Positions 37,583 to 46,442 of a DNA stretch of 64,000 bases are shown here, piece after piece. The number at the start of each line of letters is the position of its first letter. The stretch's first letter is position 1. Location of the stretch: assembly GCF_943590815.1 (NCBI RefSeq), contig NZ_CALSBS010000007.1, positions 148,323 to 212,322 on the forward strand, read 5' to 3'. This stretch comes from Pseudocitrobacter vendiensis (GTDB lineage Bacteria > Pseudomonadota > Gammaproteobacteria > Enterobacterales > Enterobacteriaceae). Below the pieces are notes generated by a model. The model was not told where the DNA came from. It saw only the letters and a list, made by a program, of their open reading frames with translations, and searched no databases. A program made the position numbers and the translations under genes.

Positions 37583-37669
37583 GGTTCGTTGCCTCTTTGC
37601 CGCCCCACGCCCAGATTTGGGCGTAAAGCATGCCCGACGCCCTTCAGCGCCTGCATCTAACTGGTTGAT

Positions 37670-38458
37670 TTAACTGGCTTGTGACAGATACCCTAAAAAG
37701 CCAGAGATTTTGTCCGCCGCCATGCGAACGTCATTTTGCAACCGACAGCGATCGGTTTGCGGCACCTGTTCCGAGGGCACCAGAATGCTCACGACCGCCG
37801 CCACGCGCCCGCTGCGGTCATAAACCGGATAGACGATGGAGGAGATCCCTTCGCGGAAGAATGATTCGCCAATCACGTAGCCTCGCGCTTTATCTTCCTG
37901 CACCATTTGCCACAACGCTTCCCGATCATGCGGCTGACCCAGCGTATTCCCCGGCAAACGTTCATTCGGGAAAATCTGTTCAAACTCGCTGCGCGACACA
38001 TCCGTCAGCAGCATGCGGCCCAGCGATGTGCAGTGCACCGGCAGGCGTGTGCCGATACTGACATGGTTGATACGCGAACCGGCGGCGCTGACGCGGGCGA
38101 TATAGATAATGTCGCGTCCGTCGCGGATCGCCAGGTGGCTGCTGCACTGGCTACTGTCGCGCAGTTGCTCAATGACCGGCTGCCCGACCTGCGCCACATC
38201 CAGCGAGGCAATATATTCAAAGCCAAGACGCAGCACGTTCATCCCAAGAGAAAAGGTATTGGTACGCGGGTTGCGCTCCAGAAACCCCATGTACTCCAGC
38301 GTCTGAACCACGCGATAAGCCGTCGCTTTCGGCATATCCACCAGCCGATGCAGCTCGGCGAAGGTCAGGTCGCGGTGCTGTTCACCAAAGGCCAGCAGCA
38401 GCTGTAAACCGCGCTCCAGACCGGGCACCAGGTACTTTATTTCGTGCTCGTTCGCCAT
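37670..38458 (-). CDS. IclR-family regulator of the catabolic operon
   Basis: A 262-residue IclR-type regulator: winged HTH at about 10-70 (LTFAELHRLVDMPKATAYRVVQTLEYMGFLERN) and an effector-binding domain (VSIGTRLPVHCTSLGRMLLTD, SSIVYPVYDRSGRVAAVVSI). It is embedded in the operon it probably controls, between the SDR and dioxygenase genes. Palindromes GTTTCA/TGAAAC at 40905-40920 and 41170-41193 are its likely operators, as KdgR and other IclR members bind similar sequences. Whether it represses or activates is open. Confidence 0.88.
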   Translation of the reverse strand: MANEHEIKYLVPGLERGLQLLLAFGEQHRDLTFAELHRLVDMPKATAYRVVQTLEYMGFLERNPRTNTFSLGMNVLRLGFEYIASLDVAQVGQPVIEQLRDSSQCSSHLAIRDGRDIIYIARVSAAGSRINHVSIGTRLPVHCTSLGRMLLTDVSRSEFEQIFPNERLPGNTLGQPHDREALWQMVQEDKARGYVIGESFFREGISSIVYPVYDRSGRVAAVVSILVPSEQVPQTDRCRLQNDVRMAADKISGFLGYLSQAS

Positions 38459-38474
38459 ACTGCCTCCGCCCTGA

Positions 38475-39224
38475 TCAGTTAAAAATAAAGCCGCCGTTAA
38501 CCGGAATAAGCTGCCCGGTTACAAACCCGGAGAGATCGCTCAGCAGCCACAATACGCTGCCAGTGACATCTTCCGGCTGCTGCGCGCCCGACAGCGCCCG
38601 GCCATTTTCATACAATTGATGACGCTCGGCGGGCACGTATTCTGTGGCTTCCACGCGGGTCAGACCCGGCGCAATAGCATTGATACGGATGCGTTTTTCG
38701 CCCAGTTCACGCGCCATTGAACGCGTCATGGCAATCACCGCGCCCTTACTGGCAACATAGGCCATCAGACGCGGCGCGCCCCACAGGGCAGTGTCCGAGG
38801 CCACGTTAACGATCCCCGATCCTTCACGCAGCAGAGGTACGGCGGCGCGGGTCACCAGCCAGGTGCCTTTGACGTTGACGTTCATCACCCGATCCCAGAG
38901 ATCCGGATCGTAGTCGATCATATTTTTGCCGCCGACGCCGGTCGCCATTGCCGCGTTATTCACCAGCCCGTCGATCGCCCCACGTTCAGCGATGGCGGAA
39001 AATGTGGCGTCAATGGAGGCGCTATCGGCTAAATCAATCACGTAATCTTCAATACGGTAGCCCTGCTCACGCAGGCCGTGCGCGCTTTCCGCCAGCTCGC
39101 CAGCGAGGATATCGCACATCACAACCGTTGCGCCCTGCTCTGCGCAGGCTTTGGCAAAGTGGAAGCCGAGCCCGCGTGCCGCACCGGTTACCACGATACG
39201 CTTGCCGTCGAGTAAGCCGTGCAT
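38475..39224 (-). CDS. Short-chain dehydrogenase, dihydrodiol dehydrogenase candidate
   Basis: A 249-residue classical SDR with all key residues: cofactor motif TGAARGLG, NNAA, catalytic S143, Y156 and K160 (YVASKGAVIAMTRSM), and the usual C-terminal GQLIPVNGGF. It starts inside the stop codon of the Rieske oxygenase gene (ATGA overlap), so the two proteins are made together. It would oxidise the cis-dihydrodiol (or alcohol) formed by the oxygenase to a catechol. That role is inferred from position. Confidence 0.85.
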   Translation of the reverse strand: MHGLLDGKRIVVTGAARGLGFHFAKACAEQGATVVMCDILAGELAESAHGLREQGYRIEDYVIDLADSASIDATFSAIAERGAIDGLVNNAAMATGVGGKNMIDYDPDLWDRVMNVNVKGTWLVTRAAVPLLREGSGIVNVASDTALWGAPRLMAYVASKGAVIAMTRSMARELGEKRIRINAIAPGLTRVEATEYVPAERHQLYENGRALSGAQQPEDVTGSVLWLLSDLSGFVTGQLIPVNGGFIFN

Positions 39225-40246
39225 CAGGCCGCTCCCGGCTGCGCATCGCGCGTCGCCAACTGCTCTTTGGCCGCTTTCTGCATCATGCGGCGCAGGCGGG
39301 AAAGGCCGACATCATGCTGATAGAGATATTCATGATCGCGGGCGTTCGGCGCCAGACTTTCCAGCACTACGCGATCCTGCTCCAGCACTTCCCAGTGCAG
39401 TTTTTCCAGGCGATTGCGGTACATGAAACGCCAGAGATCGCGCTGCCAGCCCTGTACGCGGCGAATACGCCAGAAGAAGACGCGGCAGTTGTCGTTATCT
39501 TCCGGCACCACCATACCGACTATCCAGAAGTGACCGCCCGGCCCAAAACGTCTTTTATACGGAATAGAGAGACGCATCCAGTAAGTGCCGCTATTGCCCA
39601 GCTCAACCCAGTCAAAGTTGACGCCGCTCTGCCCTTTTTTCTCGAAGATAAAGCCGGTTTGGGTCGGTTGCAGTACCATGTCGGCTTTGCGATCGCCCTC
39701 CGCCATCGAGTGCGAAGACGAGTGAAGGTACGTGCCGTGCATCGGGTCCATGACGTTTTCCAGCGCATACTGATAATTGCATTTCCACGCGGCGGAACAG
39801 AGGAAGTTACTGTAGCTTTCGGTGTCCGCCAGCTCTTCCGGGAAGGTGAGTTCTTCCGGCTGTTGATCCGCGGTAACGCCAAACCACAGGAAAATCGCGC
39901 CGTGCGCTTCCTGCACGTTGTAGCTGCGTACGCACTGCTGGCCCACCAGCGGGCAGCGATCCACCGCCGGAACATCTTTCACTTCACCGTTGCCCGCTAC
40001 TTCCACGCCGTGGTACCAGCAGGCAATACGGTCGCCGAGGTTCCAGCCCATCGACAGACGCGCGCCACGGTGCGGGCAGCGATCTTCCAGCGCCTGTACC
40101 TGACCATCTTTGTTACGCCACACCACAATTTGTTCGCCCAGGCGAGTGATCCCGACCGGTGCGGACTGGACTTCCCAGCTTGCCAGCACCGGATACCACA
40201 AACCGCGCAACCCTTTATCAAGATAGCTCTGTACTGTTGTTGTCAT
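39224..40246 (-). CDS. Rieske non-haem iron oxygenase, catalytic subunit
   Basis: A 340-residue Rieske oxygenase alpha subunit. The 2Fe-2S ligands are C57-x-H59 (CPHRGARLSMGW) and C77-x2-H80 (CWYHG). The mononuclear iron site is NVMDPMHGTYLH with bridging D167, H170 and H175. The size, and the lack of a beta-subunit gene, fit the alpha-only group (phthalate, vanillate or dicamba oxygenase type). I chose ATG 40246, 10 bp after the previous gene and preceded by GAGG; an upstream in-frame ATG at 40297 would overlap that gene. The substrate is unknown. Confidence 0.9.
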   Translation of the reverse strand: MTTTVQSYLDKGLRGLWYPVLASWEVQSAPVGITRLGEQIVVWRNKDGQVQALEDRCPHRGARLSMGWNLGDRIACWYHGVEVAGNGEVKDVPAVDRCPLVGQQCVRSYNVQEAHGAIFLWFGVTADQQPEELTFPEELADTESYSNFLCSAAWKCNYQYALENVMDPMHGTYLHSSSHSMAEGDRKADMVLQPTQTGFIFEKKGQSGVNFDWVELGNSGTYWMRLSIPYKRRFGPGGHFWIVGMVVPEDNDNCRVFFWRIRRVQGWQRDLWRFMYRNRLEKLHWEVLEQDRVVLESLAPNARDHEYLYQHDVGLSRLRRMMQKAAKEQLATRDAQPGAA

Positions 40247-40256
40247 CACCCGCCTC

Positions 40257-40565
40257 TCAGTAACCGTTAACCTGTAAGAATGCCTGGAAGCTGTCATCGC
40301 TCCACGGCGCGCCCTGCTGGTCGTACATGCGAATCGCGTTCAGCCCGTTGACCAGTTCCGGCAGTGTTTCCACGCCCTGCTCGAACAACTCTTCCAGCGC
40401 GGTAATCAGCAGCAGTTCCCAGTTCTCCGGCATGCGGCTGCGGGTTTGCCAGATGATGTTTTGGTAATCACCCGGTTTATGAATGTTGCCGTTACCGCCT
40501 TCTGCGGGCGGGGTAAACTGGCGGCTTTCCGGCAACGCCGGGTTGAAATCCAGGGTTTCGCTCAT
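40257..40565 (-). CDS. Small protein between ferredoxin and oxygenase, HTH-like
   Basis: A 102-residue acidic protein with no confident family. I recall similar small proteins being labelled 'recombinase-like helix-turn-helix'. It has a disordered Pro-rich first third (NPALPESRQFTPPAEGG) and a helical remainder (ENWELLLITALEELFEQGVETLPELVNGLNAIRM). It overlaps the ferredoxin gene and lies 10 bp before the oxygenase gene, so it is probably an accessory or assembly part of the oxygenase rather than a DNA-binding protein. That is inference. Confidence 0.7.
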   Translation of the reverse strand: MSETLDFNPALPESRQFTPPAEGGNGNIHKPGDYQNIIWQTRSRMPENWELLLITALEELFEQGVETLPELVNGLNAIRMYDQQGAPWSDDSFQAFLQVNGY

Positions 40566-40885
40566 GCCACGGTCTCCTCAATGAAAGTGATCTGAATTTG
40601 GTTTTCGACTACCCGTACCGGGTAGCGATTCAGGTTGCGGCCACCGGGCCCGTGCAGGCACTGGCCGGTTTTAACGTCGAACACCGCTTCATGCAGCGGA
40701 CATTCCACTTTTCCCTCTTCGACAAACCCCTGACTCAACAGCGCGTAAGCGTGAGGACAAACGTCTTCCAGCGCGTAAAACTCACCGTCGACCAGATAAA
40801 TACCGATCTCTTTACCTTCAATGTTGCCGCTATAAGGGAAATCTTCCTGTACCTGCTCCGCGTCACATACGCCTATCCAGCTCAT
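40562..40885 (-). CDS. Rieske-type ferredoxin
   Basis: A 107-residue Rieske [2Fe-2S] ferredoxin: ligands C43-x-H45 (VCPHAYALLSQG) and C62-x2-H65 (CPLHEAVFD). It carries electrons from the FAD reductase to the oxygenase. The start MSWIGVCDAEQV at 40885 has a clear GGAGG seven bases upstream; the longer frame starting 60 bp earlier would swallow the operator palindrome. First gene of the 14-gene operon. Confidence 0.9.
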   Translation of the reverse strand: MSWIGVCDAEQVQEDFPYSGNIEGKEIGIYLVDGEFYALEDVCPHAYALLSQGFVEEGKVECPLHEAVFDVKTGQCLHGPGGRNLNRYPVRVVENQIQITFIEETVA

Positions 40886-41297
40886 CGCATTCCTCCAGGC
40901 TTTTGTTTCATATATGAAACTGTGTTTCTTATTTAATACGCTCAATATAAAAGCGGTGAATGTTTCGTCAAGCGCAAATGTGACGTTTTTGTTAAGTGAA
41001 ATGCAATTAATTAGCTAAGTGTGTAATCGATCACGAAAAACTGCATCGATATGAAATTGTGATTTATGAAGGTGTAAAGAATCGGTTTTATAAATAGCGT
41101 GATATTCACTTTCAAAGATATTGACTTTTGCAGAATGCGATTATTAATAAATAGCACAAGGCTTCGCCGTTCAGTTTCACAGGTGAAACTGAAAAATAAA
41201 TTTATCTTTAATATCAATTAGTTTCACTGGTAATACATTTTCAATGTGAAACTATAAATGCAAAATAATAAATAACATTTGTGGCAGGAGAAATGAG
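40886..41297. promoter_or_regulatory. Divergent promoter region with probable IclR operators
   Basis: AT-rich 412 bp between the operon and the divergent MFS gene. It holds O1, GTTTCATATATGAAAC (40905-40920), a perfect 16-bp palindrome; O2, TTCAGTTTCAC-N2-GTGAAACTGAA (41170-41193), a perfect 11+11 inverted repeat; and O3, two outlying half-sites GTTTCAC (41221-41227) and GTGAAAC (41246-41252). O1 sits 20 bases before the ferredoxin start, where binding would block the operon; O2 and O3 flank the MFS promoter. No ORF is supported here. Confidence 0.7.
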
Positions 41298-42512
41298 ATG
41301 ATTTCAGCACGCTGGCAGGGCGTCATCGCGTTATTGTTTCTAATTGTGATTTCTTATGTCGATAGGGTAAATATTTCGGTAATGATTCTCAACGCCGATT
41401 TTGTCAATCATTTCCATATAAATGAAAACAGAATGTTACAAGGAATGTTAATGACATTCTTTCTTCTGGGTTATGGATTATCGGCTTTACTATTAACTCC
41501 CGTAATGGAAAGTAAGCTCAATTATCGCCAGGGACTGTTGATCAGCATCGCGGTTTGGGCGCTGGTTTGCGCCATCTCTCCCCTACTCGGATCGCTATTC
41601 GGCATGCTTATCGCACGCGTGATCCTCGGCATTGCTGAAGGGCCGCTCTTTTCACTGAAGACACGTTACATCAGCGACCACTTTGCCGCGCAGGAGATTG
41701 GCAAACCGAACGCCGTAAGCGCCCTGGGTGTATCGCTCGGGCTGGCAGTTGGCTTCCCGCTGGTCACGTTTCTGATGCAGCATCTGGGCTGGATGGGGTC
41801 GTTTTATGCGCTTGCCGCGCTGAATCTGCTGCTGGGTGGCGGGCTGATTTATCACTTTCTGCCCGCGCCACAGAAGGCGAATCCCACCAGCAAAAAAGGG
41901 TTGAGCGAGACTTTTATGCTGGCCTGGCGCACGCCGTTGCTCGGCTGGATCCTGCTGGTTGAGATTGCCACCCTGAGCTATCTGTGGGGCAGCAGCGCGT
42001 GGCTTCCGGCCTGGCTACGCGATGAGCATCACTTCTCGCTGCACGCGACCGGTTTTCTGGCCGCCATTCCGTTTCTGCTGAGTCTGGGGTCAAAATTTTT
42101 AGGAGGGGTTCTGCTCGATAAACTACGCCCGGAACAGGCCCCGTTGCTGTTCGTCGCCGGTGGCGCGCTGACGGCGTGCTCGGTGCTGGCGCTCATGCTC
42201 AGCCATCAGCCTGCTATGCTGGGGCTATTTTTACTCTCGGCCAATATTTTCTGGGGATTACAGGGCGCAGCCATTCCGGCGGTAGTACAGCATCACGCGG
42301 CGCACGATGCGGTGGGCAGTGCCTATGGAATCATTAACGGGATTGGCAATATTTGCGCGGCGTTTATTCCGCTCCTGATGGGCGTTGTGATGAAATATGC
42401 GGGGTCGGTGAGCGCTGGATTTTCAGTTCTGGTGGCGTCGCAAATCGTGACGCTGCTGGCGGGCGGTATGTTGCTGCTGCGCATGCGTCGCGCAGCAGCG
42501 GTAAGCGCGTAA
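41298..42512 (+). CDS. Divergent MFS transporter of the aromatic cluster
   Basis: A 404-residue major facilitator with 12 helices, of the anion:cation symporter family (VIVISYVDRVNISVMILNADF, RVILGIAEGPLFSLKTRYISDHF). CAGGAG precedes the ATG. It shares the operator-rich promoter with the catabolic operon, so it is probably induced together with it and imports the growth substrate. It is more AT-rich at its 5' end than the following codons. Converges with speB, only 4 bp apart. Confidence 0.83.
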   Translation: MISARWQGVIALLFLIVISYVDRVNISVMILNADFVNHFHINENRMLQGMLMTFFLLGYGLSALLLTPVMESKLNYRQGLLISIAVWALVCAISPLLGSLFGMLIARVILGIAEGPLFSLKTRYISDHFAAQEIGKPNAVSALGVSLGLAVGFPLVTFLMQHLGWMGSFYALAALNLLLGGGLIYHFLPAPQKANPTSKKGLSETFMLAWRTPLLGWILLVEIATLSYLWGSSAWLPAWLRDEHHFSLHATGFLAAIPFLLSLGSKFLGGVLLDKLRPEQAPLLFVAGGALTACSVLALMLSHQPAMLGLFLLSANIFWGLQGAAIPAVVQHHAAHDAVGSAYGIINGIGNICAAFIPLLMGVVMKYAGSVSAGFSVLVASQIVTLLAGGMLLLRMRRAAAVSA

Positions 42513-42516
42513 CGAA

Positions 42517-43437
42517 TTACTCGCCTTTTTTGGCTGCCTGGATGTAAAGCATTTCCAGGGCGAGGGTCGCGGCTGCCAGCGCGGTGATTTCCGACTGATC
42601 GTAGGCTGGCGCCACTTCCACAACATCCATACCCACGATGTTGAGATCTTTCAGGCCGCGCACCAGTTTGATGGCGCGGTCAGAGGTCAGGCCGCCTATC
42701 ACCGGCGTACCGGTCCCTGGCGCGAAAGCCGGGTCGAGGCAGTCGATATCGAACGTCAGATAAACCGGCATATCACCGACAATCTGTTTCACCTGGGCGA
42801 TGATGTCATCAGCGGTGCGATCGTTCACCTGGCAGGCGTCCAGTACGGTGAAACCGTTGTCTTTATCGAACTCGGTACGGATACCAATCTGCACGGAATG
42901 ATTCGGGTCGATCAGACCTTCGTTCGGCGCGGTATAGAACATGGTGCCATGGTCGAATTCACAGCCGTTCGCATAGGTGTCGGTGTGGGCATCAAAATGC
43001 ACCAGCGCCATTTTACCAAAGTGTTTCGCGTGCGCGCGTAACAGCGGCAGCGTAACGAAGTGGTCACCCCCGAAGGAGAGCATGCGTTTGCCTGCGGCCA
43101 GCAGTTTTTCTGCGTGCGCCTGCAGTTTTTCGCTCATTTCACGGGCATCGCCAAAGGCATACACCAGGTCGCCGCAGTCAACAACGTTCAGGCGTTCGCG
43201 CATATCGAAGTTCCACGGGAAGCGGTTGTGCTCCCAGGCGAGGTTGGTCGACACCTGACGGATCGCCGCCGGGCCGTGGCGGCCACCAGCACGACCCGAG
43301 GTCGCCATATCAAACGGCACGCCGGTGATCACCCAGTCGGCGTCGCTGTCATACGGTTGGAAGTTCAGCGGCAGACGTAAAAAACCAAATGCGTTAGATA
43401 CCAAAGAGTTATCGTACTGATTTCCTAAGGTACTCAT
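42517..43437 (-). CDS. speB: Agmatinase
   Basis: Manganese ureohydrolase that splits agmatine to putrescine and urea; 306 residues, as in E. coli. Metal motifs: [30 protein letters not shown] and [19 protein letters not shown]. Works directly after SpeA, encoded upstream on the same strand; a terminator-like hairpin separates the two genes, giving separate control. Confidence 0.98.
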   Translation of the reverse strand: MSTLGNQYDNSLVSNAFGFLRLPLNFQPYDSDADWVITGVPFDMATSGRAGGRHGPAAIRQVSTNLAWEHNRFPWNFDMRERLNVVDCGDLVYAFGDAREMSEKLQAHAEKLLAAGKRMLSFGGDHFVTLPLLRAHAKHFGKMALVHFDAHTDTYANGCEFDHGTMFYTAPNEGLIDPNHSVQIGIRTEFDKDNGFTVLDACQVNDRTADDIIAQVKQIVGDMPVYLTFDIDCLDPAFAPGTGTPVIGGLTSDRAIKLVRGLKDLNIVGMDVVEVAPAYDQSEITALAAATLALEMLYIQAAKKGE

Positions 43438-43462
43438 GGCTATGACCTCATCTAAAGTCGGT

Positions 43463-43507
43463 AAAAAAAATCCCCTCCGCGTCGTTAGGCCCGACGAGGA
43501 AGGGATT
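43463..43507 (-). terminator. Terminator between speA and speB
   Basis: On the minus strand a long GC-rich stem (AATCCCTTCCTCGTCG ... CGACGCGGAGGGGATT) is followed by a run of eight T. A complete intrinsic terminator upstream of speB. Confidence 0.8.
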
Positions 43508-43590
43508 GATTTGGATTACAGCTTGTTGGGGCGAATTATCGCCGTTATTTTGCGCGGGTTCAAGTGAGTGTAGCAAATGTGCGGTCTGAT

Positions 43591-43679
43591 GCCCTCACCC
43601 CGGCCCTCTCCCACAGGGAGAGGGAGAAAACCCGCACGCTCTGTCCCCTCTCCCTCAGGGAGAGGGTTAGGGTGAGGGT
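43591..43679. repeat. Palindromic repeat pair between speB and speA
   Basis: Two CCCTCTCC/GGAGAGGG palindromes facing each other, with outward CCCTCACCCCGG and GGGTGAGGG ends. Same family as 26231-26368. The block ends six bases from the speA stop codon. Confidence 0.9.
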
Positions 43680-43684
43680 GTCTG

Positions 43685-45661
43685 TTACTCGTCTTCCAGG
43701 TACGTATACCCGTAAAGCCCCGCTTCAAACTCTTCCAGGAACTGCTGTTGCAGCGCGTCGTCCAGACCGGTGTTTTTCACCTGATCGCGGAACTGAGTCA
43801 GCAGCGTGTTGGGGTCAAGCTGCACGTATTGCAGCATATCCGCCACCGTGTCGCCTTCATCAGACAGCTCGACTTCTACGCTACCGTCAGGGAAGACGAA
43901 CACGTCAACCGCTTCGGTATCGCCGAACAGGTTGTGCATATTGCCGAGGATCTCCTGATACGCACCAACCATGAAGAAGCCCAGCATCGGTGGGTTGTCC
44001 ACGTCGTACTGCGGCATTGGCATGGTGGTGGCAATCCCGTCGCCGTCGACGTAATGATCAATCGCGCCATCGGAATCACAGGTGATATCCAGCAGCACCG
44101 CGCGGCGCTCCGGTACCTGATTTAAGCCTTCCAGCGGCATCACCGGGAACAGTTGATCGATACCCCACGCATCCGGCATCGACTGGAACAGAGAGAAGTT
44201 GACGTAAATTTTATCCGCCATACGTTCCTGCAGTTCATCGATAATCGGGCGATGCGCGCGGTTACTCGGGTCAAGCTGTTTCTGCACTTCGTGGCACATG
44301 TTCAGATAAAGCTGCTCTGCCCATGCACGTTCTTTGAGGCTGAATGTGCCGGAGGAGTAACCGATGTGAATGTCGTGCAGATCCATCTGGCTGTCGTGCA
44401 GCCATTCGCGCAGCGAGCGGCGCGTGCCGGGTTCATGCATCTCCTGCCAGGTTTCCCACATGCTTTGCAGCGCACGCGGGGCGTCGTCAGCAGGCGGGGT
44501 CGCCTCGGTATATTCGTTGCGCTCAACGCCGATGATGTTCGACACCAGCACCGTGTGGTGCGCGGTAACCGCGCGGCCAGATTCGGTGATCACCGTCGGG
44601 TGCGGCAGGCCGTTCTCTTCACAGGCATCGCCAATCGCCCAGATGATGTTGTTGGCGTATTCGTTAAGACCGTAGTTTACCGAGCAATCGGACTGGGAAC
44701 GTGTCCCTTCATAGTCAACGCCCAGGCCGCCGCCGACGTCGAAGCACTGGATGTTCACACCCAGTTTATGCAACTCAACGTAGAAACGCGCCGATTCACG
44801 CACGCCAGTGGCGATGTCGCGAATATTGGCCATCTGAGAACCCAGGTGGAAATGCAGCAGTTGCAGGCTGTCGAGATGGCCTGCATCACGCAGAATATCC
44901 ACCAGTTGCAGCACCTGCGTTGCCGCCAGGCCGAATTTGGATTTCTCACCGCCAGAAGACTGCCATTTACCAGAGCCCTGCGAGGCCAGACGCGCACGCA
45001 CGCCAAGGCGCGGTACAACGTTCAGTCGTTCGGCTTCTTCCAGCACGATGGCGATTTCGGACATCTTTTCGATAACCAGATAGACCTTATGGCCCATCTT
45101 CTCGCCCACCAGCGCCATACGAATGTATTCACGGTCTTTGTAGCCGTTACACACAATCACGCTGCGGGTCATGCCGGCATGCGCCAGTACAGCCATCAGT
45201 TCCGCTTTCGAACCTGCTTCGAGCCCCAGCGGTTCGCCGGAGTGGATCAGGGATTCAATGACGCGGCGATGCTGGTTTACCTTGATCGGGTAGACCAGGA
45301 AATAGTCGCCGTTGTAACCATAAGACTCACGCGCGCGCTTAAACGCGGCGTTAATCGAGCGCAAACGGTGCTGGAGGATCTGCGGGAAGCAGAACAGCGC
45401 AGGCAGGCGCTGCCCCTGCGCTTCACGCGCTTTTACCAGCTGCGCCAGGTCAACGCGAGCTTGCGGAACGTCCGGGTCAGGGCATACGCTGATATGGCCT
45501 AACTCGTTGACGTCATAGTAGTTATTGCCCCACCAGGCAATGTTGTATGTGCGTAGCATCTTGCTTGCTTCCTGGGAGCTCATCGCAACCTCCTGCATGG
45601 AACGTAGTACACCTTGTTCGCCCGCTGACGAAGGCAAACCCATAGACATGTCGTCAGACAT
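43685..45661 (-). CDS. speA: Biosynthetic arginine decarboxylase
   Basis: PLP enzyme turning arginine to agmatine, 658 residues, as in E. coli. The PLP lysine lies in [23 protein letters not shown]; other landmarks are [27 protein letters not shown] and [18 protein letters not shown] chose [14 protein letters not shown] (45661) over an in-frame ATG 12 bp earlier, following E. coli. The leader gene yqgB ends 8 bp upstream. Confidence 0.98.
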   Translation of the reverse strand: MSDDMSMGLPSSAGEQGVLRSMQEVAMSSQEASKMLRTYNIAWWGNNYYDVNELGHISVCPDPDVPQARVDLAQLVKAREAQGQRLPALFCFPQILQHRLRSINAAFKRARESYGYNGDYFLVYPIKVNQHRRVIESLIHSGEPLGLEAGSKAELMAVLAHAGMTRSVIVCNGYKDREYIRMALVGEKMGHKVYLVIEKMSEIAIVLEEAERLNVVPRLGVRARLASQGSGKWQSSGGEKSKFGLAATQVLQLVDILRDAGHLDSLQLLHFHLGSQMANIRDIATGVRESARFYVELHKLGVNIQCFDVGGGLGVDYEGTRSQSDCSVNYGLNEYANNIIWAIGDACEENGLPHPTVITESGRAVTAHHTVLVSNIIGVERNEYTEATPPADDAPRALQSMWETWQEMHEPGTRRSLREWLHDSQMDLHDIHIGYSSGTFSLKERAWAEQLYLNMCHEVQKQLDPSNRAHRPIIDELQERMADKIYVNFSLFQSMPDAWGIDQLFPVMPLEGLNQVPERRAVLLDITCDSDGAIDHYVDGDGIATTMPMPQYDVDNPPMLGFFMVGAYQEILGNMHNLFGDTEAVDVFVFPDGSVEVELSDEGDTVADMLQYVQLDPNTLLTQFRDQVKNTGLDDALQQQFLEEFEAGLYGYTYLEDE

Positions 45662-45669
45662 AGCGAACC

Positions 45670-45801
45670 TCAATAATTTGTATCTAGTGTAAAACAGTTA
45701 ACTACTATCGCAGCGTAACGATGCGATAACAACCCATATACAGCCTGATTTCCCAGCGCGTTATGCTGGTGCATCGACTGTGCGACCGGTTTCTTGTTCA
45801 T
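45670..45801 (-). CDS. yqgB: Small protein YqgB
   Basis: A 43-residue protein starting [14 protein letters not shown] and ending [14 protein letters not shown], matching E. coli YqgB (also 43 residues) at both ends. In E. coli it lies in the speA leader and has been linked to acid stress; its function is not settled. It sits 8 bp before speA and is probably co-transcribed. Confidence 0.85.
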   Translation of the reverse strand: MNKKPVAQSMHQHNALGNQAVYGLLSHRYAAIVVNCFTLDTNY

Positions 45802-46442
45802 ATCATTGTAAAACACGCAACCGAACTTAAGACGATGTTCGGAGAAACCACGAGAAATCTCTTGCCGTTGCAAGAGCGCCCTTGTTCAGTTCCGGGAAGC
45901 CTGACCGGCCCTGGAGTCCTGAGAAGCGCCGAAATGGGTAAAACATCGGCAGGTATACAAAGCAGAGATACTGAGAACGGGAGTCGGGTTCACACCAGGA
46001 CGGTGTGACAGAATTGGCACAATACAACGGTTCATTATTTGATATCACCTCCACGCCAGCCCCGCAGAGCTTGCTATAGCCAAAAAACACATGTTTTAGC
46101 CCGGCTGGAAGTGGCGTCACGAAATCAATTCGTGCACTTTTTTGGTATGAGCCGCGCGCCGCGTTTTATACCGGGAAGACGGGTAAAAAGCAAAATAAAA
46201 ATACGGACTCTGCCAGCAATGTCAGGAAAAATTTCCACCTTGCGTTGCGCAAGAATGCGAGCCAAATCAAAAAACGCTGGAAATCGGATTAAGAAGTAAC
46301 CTAGAATAGCCGTCCAGAAGTTAATCCGTCTATACTGACTTCTTGTGTGCCGACCTGCTGCCCTGTTTTTTTGCGCATCGCATCGCGCGGGCACCGCCAC
46401 ATGAAGCTTATCTAACTCTATTTTTTCCAGGGTGAAGAAATT
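45802..46442. promoter_or_regulatory. Intergenic region yqgB-metK with MetJ operator
   Basis: Holds the speA/yqgB promoter (minus) and the metK promoter (plus). Four adjoining MetJ-type 8-mers occur at 46308-46339: AGCCGTCC, AGAAGTTA, ATCCGTCT, ATACTGAC (consensus AGACGTCT), in which two boxes match well. A small stem CACGAA ... TTCGTG followed by T6 is near 46115-46146. A 97-codon minus-strand ORF (45827-46120) is present but has no RBS or clear family. Confidence 0.6.

Noticed and set aside
38948..40270. 440-codon plus-strand ORF antisense to the Rieske oxygenase and SDR
   Set aside because: GC-rich shadow of two clear minus-strand genes; no domain.
45827..46120. 97-codon minus-strand ORF between yqgB and metK
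   Set aside because: No ribosome site, no family seen, and it lies in the speA promoter region; kept only as a note in the intergenic entry.
46115..46146. Small hairpin with T-run read as an sRNA gene terminator
   Set aside because: Short 6-bp stem and no promoter or conserved RNA seen; it could be chance in an AT-rich leader.
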